Source: Flavobacteriaceae bacterium
GTDB lineage: Bacteria > Bacteroidota > Bacteroidia > Flavobacteriales > Flavobacteriaceae
Assembly (NCBI GenBank): GCA_018608725.1
Contig: JABAZA010000056.1
Location: 8,200 to 72,199 of the forward strand
Reading direction: 5' to 3'
Length of the DNA: 64,000 bases
Under the pieces are notes generated by a model, which worked only from the letters and a program-made list of their open reading frames with translations, had not been told where the DNA came from and ran no database searches. The translations under genes and the position numbers were made by a program. This document shows, one piece after another, positions 54,621 to 61,968 of the stretch; the stretch's first letter is position 1, and each line of letters begins with the position of its first letter.

Positions 54621-55071
54621 ATTTCAAAATCTGATCCGTATGTTCTTTCGTTTTAACTTTTAGGATGATGTCTTCAATGACTCCCGCTTCATCAATCACA
54701 AATGTAGTACGATGAATGCCATCATATTCTTTGCCCATGAATTTCTTAGGACCCCAAACACCAAAGGCATTAATGACTGTTTTATCTTCATCCGCGAGTA
54801 ATGGATAAGGAAATCCGTATTTTTCTTTAAAATTAGACTGGCGTTTAGCACTGTCTGCACTTACCCCCAAAATATCATATCCTTGGGCTGTAAAACGACT
54901 GTAATTATCACTTAAATTACAGGCTTCAACGGTGCATCCAGGAGTACTGGCTTTTGGATAGAAAAATAACACCAGTTTTTTTCCTTTGTAATCGGCTAAA
55001 GAAACGGCGTTTCCGGCCTCGTCTAAAGATTGAAAATTTGGAGCGGCATCGCCTATTTGTAATGTAGTCAT
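54619..55071 (-). CDS. bcp: Thioredoxin-dependent thiol peroxidase (Bcp/PrxQ)
   Basis: A 150-residue peroxiredoxin that reduces peroxides with thioredoxin. 'YPKASTPGCTVEACNL' contains peroxidatic Cys46 and resolving Cys51, five apart as in E. coli Bcp, with the supporting Thr and the Arg near the C-terminus ('HRTTFVID'). No signal peptide, so cytosolic. It shares an overlapping, divergent promoter region with nth. Confidence 0.95.
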   Translation of the reverse strand: MTTLQIGDAAPNFQSLDEAGNAVSLADYKGKKLVLFFYPKASTPGCTVEACNLSDNYSRFTAQGYDILGVSADSAKRQSNFKEKYGFPYPLLADEDKTVINAFGVWGPKKFMGKEYDGIHRTTFVIDEAGVIEDIILKVKTKEHTDQILK

Positions 55072-55085
55072 AATTAGTATCTTTG
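55057..55085 (+). promoter_or_regulatory. Promoter of nth
   Basis: TTG at 55057-55059, 18-bp spacer and TATCTTTG at 55078-55085, 23 bp before the nth ATG. The -33 element lies inside the bcp 5' end. Confidence 0.65.
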
Positions 55086-55095
55086 ATTAATACAA

Positions 55096-55103
55096 CAAAG
55101 ATA
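55096..55103 (-). promoter_or_regulatory. -7 promoter element of bcp (overlaps the nth promoter)
   Basis: The minus strand reads TATCTTTG, 24 bp before the bcp start codon. Its polymerase footprint would overlap that of the nth promoter, so the two probably exclude each other. No TTG at -33. Confidence 0.5.
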
Positions 55104-55108
55104 AACGA

Positions 55109-55756
55109 ATGACAAAAACTGAGAAGGTAAATTTTGTTATAAAAACCTTAAAAGATTTTTATCCTGAGATCCCTATCCCCCTAGATCATAAGGATCCGTA
55201 CACCCTTTTAATTGCTGTATTGTTATCGGCACAATGTACAGATGTGCGTGTGAATCAAATTACTCCTCTTCTGTTTGCCAAGGCTGATAACCCTTATGAC
55301 ATGGTAAAAATGTCTGTAGAAGAAATCAAAGCCATCATACGGCCTTGTGGGTTGTCACCCATGAAGAGTAAAGGGATTCATGGACTGTCACAGATTCTGA
55401 TAGACTCCCACAACGGACAGGTACCACAAAGTTTTAGTGCTTTAGAAGCCCTACCTGCCGTAGGACATAAAACCGCTAGTGTAGTTATGGCACAGGCGTT
55501 TGGTGTGCCTGCATTTCCTGTGGATACACACATTCATCGCCTTATGTACCGCTGGAACTTGTCGAATGGTAAAAATGTGACACAAACTGAAAAAGATGCC
55601 AAACGCTTGTTTCCAAAAGAATTATGGAACGATTTGCACTTGCAAATCATTTGGTATGGCCGGGAGTACTCCCCTGCCCGTGGCTGGAATTTAGACGCAG
55701 ACATCATTACCAAAACCATTGGACGAAAGTCTGTTATTGACCAGTATTATAAATAG
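55109..55756 (+). CDS. nth: Endonuclease III-like DNA glycosylase lacking the iron-sulfur cluster
   Basis: A 215-residue base-excision repair enzyme. The helix-hairpin-helix 'LPAVGHKTASVVMA' carries the catalytic Lys121 and 'PVDTHIHRL' the catalytic Asp139, so glycosylase/AP-lyase chemistry is intact. The C-terminal region, where E. coli Nth has four Cys binding a 4Fe-4S cluster, reads 'YGREYSPARGWNLDADIITK' and has no Cys at all. It should repair oxidised pyrimidines, without the cluster. Confidence 0.93.
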   Translation: MTKTEKVNFVIKTLKDFYPEIPIPLDHKDPYTLLIAVLLSAQCTDVRVNQITPLLFAKADNPYDMVKMSVEEIKAIIRPCGLSPMKSKGIHGLSQILIDSHNGQVPQSFSALEALPAVGHKTASVVMAQAFGVPAFPVDTHIHRLMYRWNLSNGKNVTQTEKDAKRLFPKELWNDLHLQIIWYGREYSPARGWNLDADIITKTIGRKSVIDQYYK

Positions 55757-55806
55757 AACCGTTAGCACACGTTTGTAACTATTGTATAGGTTTATAAAGC
55801 CGTATT

Positions 55807-55950
55807 CTAATTAATCAGAGATTCAAATTTATGTCCTTTATACACAGAAACATTCAAGGCTTTTGAGTAATTCAAAAGAAAATTGATGGTTTCAGTTTTA
55901 GGTTTTAAGGTGTTGGAATCCGATGGATTTTCAATGTAAAGTTTTGCCAT
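55807..55950 (-). CDS. Unlisted 47-residue conserved small protein
   Basis: The minus-strand frame from ATG at 55948-55950 to TAG at 55807-55809 reads MAKLYIENPSDSNTLKPKTE, then 'TINFLLNYSKALNV' and 'YKGHKFESLIN'. The pattern K-P-x-x-E-T-I-x-x-L-L-x-Y-S-K-A-L is familiar from small proteins of flavobacteria, often found near sigma genes. It is helical, lacks a membrane segment and lies 65 bp downstream of the ECF sigma factor on the same strand. Function is unknown. Confidence 0.65.
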   Translation of the reverse strand: MAKLYIENPSDSNTLKPKTETINFLLNYSKALNVSVYKGHKFESLIN

Positions 55951-56015
55951 TAGCCTGTCATTGTTAGTTAGTTACTACTACAACGACAAAACATCTAATT
56001 TATTTCATCTGGCCA

Positions 56016-56600
56016 TTAATTTGTCAAAACAATATTGTGTTTTTCAATTAATTTACGAAGATTAATCAGGGCATACCGCATCCGTCCCAAAGCCGTATTG
56101 ATACTCACCCCCGTATTTTCAGAAATTTCCTTGAAACTCATATCGTTATACATACGCATCACGAGCACCGATTTTTGTTCTTCTGGTAACTCTTCTACCA
56201 TCGCTCTAACATCATGAACAATTTGAGATTTCACCAATTCTCCTTCCGCATTCAGGGCACCATCACTCAGCACCGAAAAGATGTCAAAATCGCCGCTGTT
56301 ATTAAATTTAGGCATGCGGTTATTTTTTCTGAAATGATCGATCACTAAGTTGTGAGCAATTCGCATCACCCAAGGTAAAAACTTACCTTCTTCATTGTAA
56401 TTGCCACGTTTGAGGGTTCGTATGACTTTTATAAAGGTATCTTGAAATACATCTTCAGTCACATCACGGTCATAAACCTTAGAATATATAAAACTATACA
56501 ACCGTTGTTGATGGCGTTTTATGAGAATTGATAGTGAGGGTTCATCACCTTGAATGTATTGACTTACGAGAGTAGCATCGCTAATAGATTGAGAATTCAT
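56016..56600 (-). CDS. ECF-type RNA polymerase sigma factor (second in window)
   Basis: A 194-residue sigma-70 family protein. Region 2 is 'RDVTEDVFQDTFIKVIRTLKRGNYNEEGKFLPWVMRIAHN' (~45-90), and region 4 is 'ELPEEQKSVLVMRMYNDMSFKEISENTGVSINTALGRMRYA' (~138-178). No anti-sigma gene is next to it; the only neighbour on its strand is the 47-residue gene. A perfect palindrome lies 14 bp before its ATG. Confidence 0.93.
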   Translation of the reverse strand: MNSQSISDATLVSQYIQGDEPSLSILIKRHQQRLYSFIYSKVYDRDVTEDVFQDTFIKVIRTLKRGNYNEEGKFLPWVMRIAHNLVIDHFRKNNRMPKFNNSGDFDIFSVLSDGALNAEGELVKSQIVHDVRAMVEELPEEQKSVLVMRMYNDMSFKEISENTGVSINTALGRMRYALINLRKLIEKHNIVLTN

Positions 56601-56614
56601 AACATTACTTTTAG

Positions 56615-56635
56615 AAGTACATTTAAAATGTACTT
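56615..56635. promoter_or_regulatory. Perfect palindrome just upstream of the ECF sigma gene
   Basis: AAGTACATTT-A-AAATGTACTT: ten-base arms with one central base, 14 bp before the sigma factor start codon. It could be a regulator-binding site over the promoter start region, or a stem-loop in the leader mRNA. Confidence 0.6.
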
Positions 56636-56788
56636 GGTTAAAAAATATAAAAAGTAATATTATTCTATAAGCGTTTATTTATTAGTTTGAAAATCAAAAT
56701 AACAACAATCTAAGTAATTTTACAAATTTATTTTAGTTTTTATCCTTAAGAAGACCCAAGACCGCTATAATGTTTTTTATATTAATGG

Positions 56789-56796
56789 TATCTTTG
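56789..56796 (+). promoter_or_regulatory. -7 promoter element of uvrA
   Basis: TATCTTTG (TAnnTTTG) 22 bp before the uvrA ATG at 56819. Confidence 0.5.
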
Positions 56797-56818
56797 CAAT
56801 CAAATTTTAACGTACTAA

Positions 56819-59608
56819 ATGCCACAAGACCTTTCAAAATTAAGTCCAAAAGAGCACATTCTAATTAAGGGTGCAAAATTGCACAATCTAAAGGATATAG
56901 ATGTTGCAATTCCACGCCACAAATTGGTAGTGATTACTGGACTTTCTGGTTCTGGAAAATCGAGTTTGGCATTTGATACCTTGTATGCCGAAGGACAACG
57001 GCGGTATGTAGAAAGTTTGTCGAGTTATGCCCGACAATTTTTGGGGCGTCTCCACAAACCAAACGTCGATTATATAAAAGGCATTGCACCTGCCATTGCT
57101 ATTGAACAAAAGGTCAATTCCACCAACCCGCGATCTACAGTTGGAACCACCACCGAAATTTATGATTATTTAAAATTACTTTTTGCGCGTATCGGAAAAA
57201 CCTACTCTCCAACTTCCAACAATGTCGTGCGAAAAGATACCACCAGCGATGTCATTAATTACATTAAAACACTCAAAACAGGCGATAAATTGCTCCTCCT
57301 TGCTCCCATCCATTTGGAAGAAGGTCGAACGATGGAAAATAAACTTCAAGCGCTTCAACACCAAGGATTCGCACGAATTAAGGTTGGAGATGCTGTGGAA
57401 CGTATTGAACAAATTGAAAATTTTAAAAAACTGCCCACAACACTCCATCTGGTGGTTGATCGTATTATTCTTAAAGACGATGACGATTTTTATAACCGTT
57501 TGGCAGATGCAATTGAAATGGCGTTTTTTGAAGGAAAAGGACGCTGTATAATTGAAAAATTAGAAAATTCTAAAACACGTGAATTTAGCAATTCATTTGA
57601 ACTTGAGGGTCAAAAATTTTTAGAACCCAGTACGCATCTCTTCAGCTTTAACAATCCATACGGTGCCTGTCCCAAATGCGAAGGCTATGGTGACATCATT
57701 GGTATCGATGCAAGTCTAGTCGTTCCAAACACCTCTCTTTCGATTTATGAGAATGCCGTGTTTCCTTGGCGTGGTGAAAGCATGAAATATTACAGAGATC
57801 AACTCGTGAATAACAGTCATAAATTTGACTTTCCAATTCATAAACCTTACTTTGAATTGGAAGCCAAACACCAACAGTTATTATGGGATGGAAACTCTCA
57901 TTTTACAGGACTCAATGCCTTTTTTGAAGAATTGGAATCCAAAGCCTATAAAGTTCAAAACCGTGTAATGCTATCGCGCTATCGCGGAAAGACAAAATGC
58001 GGAAGTTGTCAGGGGAAACGCTTGCGAGAAGAAGCTAATTTTGTGAAAGTTGGTAGCGCTTCAATTACGGATTTGGTTGAATTATCCCTCAAAGATTTAA
58101 GAGCATTTTTCAAATCCTTAAAACTGGATGCGAAAGAACTAGAAATTGCCAAACGTCTTCTCAAAGAAATTAATAACCGCCTTGAATTTTTAGCCAATGT
58201 TGGATTGGACTATTTGACCTTAAATAGAAGGTCAAACACCCTGTCTGGGGGCGAAAGTCAACGCATCAACCTGGCAACCTCACTCGGAAGCAGCCTTGTG
58301 GGGTCTATGTATATTTTGGATGAACCAAGTATTGGACTCCATTCTAAAGATACCGAACGCCTTATCAATGTATTGAATGCATTGCGAGATTTAGGAAATA
58401 CGGTGATTGTAGTGGAACACGATGAAGGCATTATGGCTGCTGCCGATTATATCATCGATATTGGTCCCGAAGCAGGAACCTTTGGTGGTGAAGTCATGGC
58501 GAGTGGGAGTTATAAAACACTTTTAAAAAGCAATACTTTGACGGCACAATATCTCAATGGATCTCTAGAAATTGAAGTTCCCAAAAAACGGAGAACGTCA
58601 AAATATAGTGTAACCATCAAAGGAGCTCGAGAACATAATTTAAAAAATATCGATGTCACAATTCCGTTAAACATGCTCACAGTTGTGACCGGTGTTTCTG
58701 GAAGTGGAAAAAGTACGCTTGTCAGACAAATTGTATTTCCAGCCTTGCTTAAATCCATTGGAGGATATGGCGAAAAAGCAGGTGAATTCACAAGTATAGA
58801 AGGCAATTTTAGTACCGTTAAATTCATTGAATTTGTAGATCAAAACCCAATTGGACGTTCTTCACGTTCCAATCCTGTGACCTATATCAAAGCCTATGAC
58901 GATATTCGGGCGTTGTTCGCCAAACAAAAGTTAAGCCTTTTAAGAAATTACCAACCCAAACATTTTTCATTTAATGTTGACGGAGGACGTTGTGAGACTT
59001 GTAAAGGAGAAGGAACAGTCACTATTGAAATGCAATTCATGGCAGACGTCCAATTGCTTTGTGATGCTTGTGATGGAAAACGCTTTAAAAAACAAGTGTT
59101 AGAAATTAAGTTTCATAACAAAACAATTGATGACGTTTTAAATATGACTATTGATGATGCAATCGCTTTTTTTGAAACACATAAAGTGACTAAAATCAAA
59201 ACAAAACTCCAACCACTTCAAGATGTTGGTCTGGGGTATGTGACACTTGGGCAAAGCTCTTCAACCCTTTCGGGTGGTGAAGCACAACGTATAAAGCTAG
59301 CCTCCTTTTTAGGGAAAGGATCGAAAGCAGAAACAGGTTTGTTTATTTTTGATGAACCAACAACCGGACTGCATTTTCATGACATTAAAAAACTACTCAA
59401 ATCCTTCAATGCACTGATAGACAAAGGGCATTCTGTATTGGTGGTCGAACACAATTTAGACCTAATCAAATGTGCCGATCATGTGATTGATTTAGGTCCT
59501 GAAGGCGGTGCAAACGGAGGGAAATTATTAGCAGAAGGGACTCCTGAGTTTGTTGCCAAATCAAAAAAATCTTCTACTGCTGAGTTTCTTAAAAGTAAAT
59601 TGACTTAA
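56819..59608 (+). CDS. uvrA: Excinuclease ABC subunit A
   Basis: A 929-residue DNA-damage recognition ATPase of nucleotide excision repair. Two ABC modules are seen: Walker A 'GLSGSGKSS' (~41-49) and 'GVSGSGKST' (~625), signatures 'LSGGESQRINLATSLG' and 'LSGGEAQRIKLASFLG', and 'YILDEPSIGLH' and 'IFDEPTTGLH'. Zinc-binding Cys pairs occur in 'CPKCEGYG', 'CGSCQGKR', 'CETCKGEG' and 'CDACDGKR'. Length is normal. It partners with UvrB and UvrC, which are not in the window. Confidence 0.98.
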   Translation: MPQDLSKLSPKEHILIKGAKLHNLKDIDVAIPRHKLVVITGLSGSGKSSLAFDTLYAEGQRRYVESLSSYARQFLGRLHKPNVDYIKGIAPAIAIEQKVNSTNPRSTVGTTTEIYDYLKLLFARIGKTYSPTSNNVVRKDTTSDVINYIKTLKTGDKLLLLAPIHLEEGRTMENKLQALQHQGFARIKVGDAVERIEQIENFKKLPTTLHLVVDRIILKDDDDFYNRLADAIEMAFFEGKGRCIIEKLENSKTREFSNSFELEGQKFLEPSTHLFSFNNPYGACPKCEGYGDIIGIDASLVVPNTSLSIYENAVFPWRGESMKYYRDQLVNNSHKFDFPIHKPYFELEAKHQQLLWDGNSHFTGLNAFFEELESKAYKVQNRVMLSRYRGKTKCGSCQGKRLREEANFVKVGSASITDLVELSLKDLRAFFKSLKLDAKELEIAKRLLKEINNRLEFLANVGLDYLTLNRRSNTLSGGESQRINLATSLGSSLVGSMYILDEPSIGLHSKDTERLINVLNALRDLGNTVIVVEHDEGIMAAADYIIDIGPEAGTFGGEVMASGSYKTLLKSNTLTAQYLNGSLEIEVPKKRRTSKYSVTIKGAREHNLKNIDVTIPLNMLTVVTGVSGSGKSTLVRQIVFPALLKSIGGYGEKAGEFTSIEGNFSTVKFIEFVDQNPIGRSSRSNPVTYIKAYDDIRALFAKQKLSLLRNYQPKHFSFNVDGGRCETCKGEGTVTIEMQFMADVQLLCDACDGKRFKKQVLEIKFHNKTIDDVLNMTIDDAIAFFETHKVTKIKTKLQPLQDVGLGYVTLGQSSSTLSGGEAQRIKLASFLGKGSKAETGLFIFDEPTTGLHFHDIKKLLKSFNALIDKGHSVLVVEHNLDLIKCADHVIDLGPEGGANGGKLLAEGTPEFVAKSKKSSTAEFLKSKLT

Positions 59609-59672
59609 TTTTTAAGTTTAACTAGCTTACTTTCAATTAATTAAAAATCAGCTCCAATTCTTGGCATACTGT

Positions 59673-59700
59673 TTGGTAATACAGAGTTATATTAACTTTT
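59673..59700 (+). promoter_or_regulatory. Possible promoter of the basic-tail secreted protein gene
   Basis: TTG at 59673-59675, 17-bp spacer, then TAACTTTT at 59693-59700 (one mismatch to TAnnTTTG). It lies 13 bp before the ATG. Confidence 0.4.
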
Positions 59701-59713
59701 AAAACGCTGTATT

Positions 59714-60625
59714 ATGAAAAAATTATTTTTAACACTCGTTACTTTAACCTTTTTTGGAACCCTAGCAGCCTCTACAGTTCCAAATCATTTGAGAACTAAT
59801 AATTCTTTCGTATTTAATGAACAAGGAATTGAATTTGCCATTTTTCACGATGGACAATTTGATTTTAATGTATTAAGACAGCGTCAAAATTTTGTTCAAT
59901 TTTCAAATCATAATGGACTAAATATCAGCTTTAATACAGGCTATGATTACAGTGCTTACATTCAGTATGACAACTATGGGGCGGTAATTCAAATTGAAAA
60001 CACCCCTATTTATTATGATTATTACGGACGAATCAGTCAAGCAGGAAGTGTACGTATAAATTATGACCACAGAGGTCGTGTATCTTGGATTGGCAACATG
60101 CAAATTCACTACAATCGCTATAACAACTCACACTGTATTGGTTATGTGAATCGCATCAACCGTTATTATACGCCTAGCGTTTGGTATTCTTATTACAGTG
60201 TTCCAAACATTCAGTATTCTGTAGTTTTCAATACTCCTTACAGAAGACATTATACACCTGTAAGATATTATTACGAAAGACCGTACAGAAACAACCGCCG
60301 TCCAATTGTATATAGAAATCGACGGGGTCCAAATAGGGTAGCTAGCACCCGATCGAACCATAGTGACCGCTATAGAACCAGAGGCGAAACAAGAAGAACA
60401 GTAAACAACACTTCACGCTCTGAGAACCGCCAAACATCACGATCGACTACGCGGTCAACAACAAACCGATCTAATAATAGAGTTGCAAGTTCTAACCAGA
60501 GAGTGCGAACAAATACGCCAAATGTGGTAAAAAGCAACAAAGTGGTAACAAAAAATTCAAGAGCAATTGCACAAAGAACACCAAGAACAAGTGCTAAGAA
60601 AACGTCTATACAACGAAGAAGATAA
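59714..60625 (+). CDS. Secreted protein with long Arg/Ser/Asn-rich C-terminal tail
   Basis: A 303-residue exported protein with a signal peptide (1-20, '...GTLAAS'). Residues ~25-190 are rich in Tyr, Asn and beta-strand ('FNTGYDYSAYIQYDNYG', 'IYYDYYGRIS'). From ~190 to the end comes a disordered, strongly basic part (many Arg, Asn, Ser, Thr; 'RRPIVYRNRRGPNRV', 'KKTSIQRRR'). No known domain. The tail could bind acidic polysaccharide, DNA or a cell surface, but this is conjecture. Confidence 0.72.
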   Translation: MKKLFLTLVTLTFFGTLAASTVPNHLRTNNSFVFNEQGIEFAIFHDGQFDFNVLRQRQNFVQFSNHNGLNISFNTGYDYSAYIQYDNYGAVIQIENTPIYYDYYGRISQAGSVRINYDHRGRVSWIGNMQIHYNRYNNSHCIGYVNRINRYYTPSVWYSYYSVPNIQYSVVFNTPYRRHYTPVRYYYERPYRNNRRPIVYRNRRGPNRVASTRSNHSDRYRTRGETRRTVNNTSRSENRQTSRSTTRSTTNRSNNRVASSNQRVRTNTPNVVKSNKVVTKNSRAIAQRTPRTSAKKTSIQRRR

Positions 60626-60640
60626 TAGTTTAGTTAGTTG

Positions 60641-60683
60641 AAAACTCCGTAGCTGAATATCCCATATCATTACGGAGTTTTTT
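60641..60683. terminator. Terminator between the secreted protein gene and the glycosyltransferase gene
   Basis: AAAACTCCGTA and TACGGAGTTTTTT pair (11 bp) around a ~19-base loop, with T runs in both directions. It separates converging genes. Confidence 0.75.
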
Positions 60684-60687
60684 ATGT

Positions 60688-61968
60688 TTAATTCCGAAGT
60701 TTCTGAGCCAATTGTTGAGTCAACGATTTACGACTGTAAGCCTCTAATCCTTTTGAATCTACTTTTAATTGTTGAGTTTTATACGCTTCAAAATGCTGCA
60801 ATAAAAGTGTGCGGAGTGCTGCTGCTTCGTCATATCTAAAATAAGTCCCAGACCGTGTTTGATTTAAAATGGTCTCAATGTCAGAAGTCTTTGGCCCAAT
60901 AGCGATTATAGGACGTTTAGAACCCATGTATTCAAATAATTTTCCGGGAATAATGTATTCCGTTTCCTTAGAATCTTCTTCAATAAGCAATAACAGTTGC
61001 GTTTTTTTCTGATAGTCTAAAACAGCGTTGTGAGGAATATATCCAATGGTAAAAATATAGCTCTCCAACCCATAACTTTGAATCGTTTCTAATACCTCTG
61101 TACTAAGAGAGCCAATAAGGTTTAGCTGAAACGCCGCCGCAAAATCTACGGATTCTTTTATTAAGTCTGATAACACCTTCCATAAAACAAAAGGATTTCG
61201 TCCTTCGAGTAAGGATCCAATATGGGATAAGGTGAACTTAGAATCTAAGGAACTGTCGTCTGTGATTTGAAAATCAAACCCATTCGTGAGAACCGTTATT
61301 GGTTGGGTTGTTAACTCTAAAAATAGTGTTTTTGTTTTTGGACTTGTTACCAGTAATTCATCTGCATTTTGAAGCACAACAGCTTCTAAGTTTTTATGTT
61401 TTTTTTGTGCAAAAGAACGAAGTTTTAATTTTTTATGATATCCTATATGAGTCCAAGGATCTCTAAAATCAGCCACCCATTTAAGAGCATGTTTTTGTTT
61501 TAACTGCAAACCGATCAAATGTAAACTATGGGGTGGTCCGGTGGTGACAATGGTATCAATTTGCTGGGATTTAATGTATTCCGACAAAAAAGAAACCGAA
61601 GGGCGTACCCAGGAAATACGTGCATCTGGAATGAAAAAATTACCTCTGATAAAAAGGAGTGCTTTTTCTATAAAAGATTGTTTTTTGGGATTTGAAATGA
61701 GTCCTTTAGACAAATCCGATGTTTTGGACTTCGAAAAAAAATGTGCCCATTTATAAGGTTCGCTTATCGGAGTTTTTAAAACTGTTAAATCAGAACGCAG
61801 CTCCGATACCAATGAAGTATCTGTAAGGGGATAATTGGGTGCATCAGGACAATACACAATGGGTTCTATGTCAAAATCGGGTAAGTATTTTACGAACTTC
61901 AACCAACGTTGAACACCCGGCCCACCAGCAGGCGGCCAATAATACGTAATGATGAGTACCTTTTTCAC
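60688..61968 (-). CDS. Glycosyltransferase family 4
   Basis: A 426-residue GT-B enzyme: 'ITYYWPPAGGPGVQRWLKFVKYL' (N-terminal Rossmann domain with the Gly-rich nucleotide/acceptor loop), then 'WVADFRDPWTHIGYH' and the C-terminal nucleotide-sugar region 'IPGKLFEYMGSKRPIIAIGP' with the E-x7-E-like Glu. It likely builds a surface glycan. The ATG overlaps the YfhO-like stop by 4 bp (ATGA), so they are co-translated. Confidence 0.91.
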   Translation of the reverse strand: MKKVLIITYYWPPAGGPGVQRWLKFVKYLPDFDIEPIVYCPDAPNYPLTDTSLVSELRSDLTVLKTPISEPYKWAHFFSKSKTSDLSKGLISNPKKQSFIEKALLFIRGNFFIPDARISWVRPSVSFLSEYIKSQQIDTIVTTGPPHSLHLIGLQLKQKHALKWVADFRDPWTHIGYHKKLKLRSFAQKKHKNLEAVVLQNADELLVTSPKTKTLFLELTTQPITVLTNGFDFQITDDSSLDSKFTLSHIGSLLEGRNPFVLWKVLSDLIKESVDFAAAFQLNLIGSLSTEVLETIQSYGLESYIFTIGYIPHNAVLDYQKKTQLLLLIEEDSKETEYIIPGKLFEYMGSKRPIIAIGPKTSDIETILNQTRSGTYFRYDEAAALRTLLLQHFEAYKTQQLKVDSKGLEAYSRKSLTQQLAQKLRN

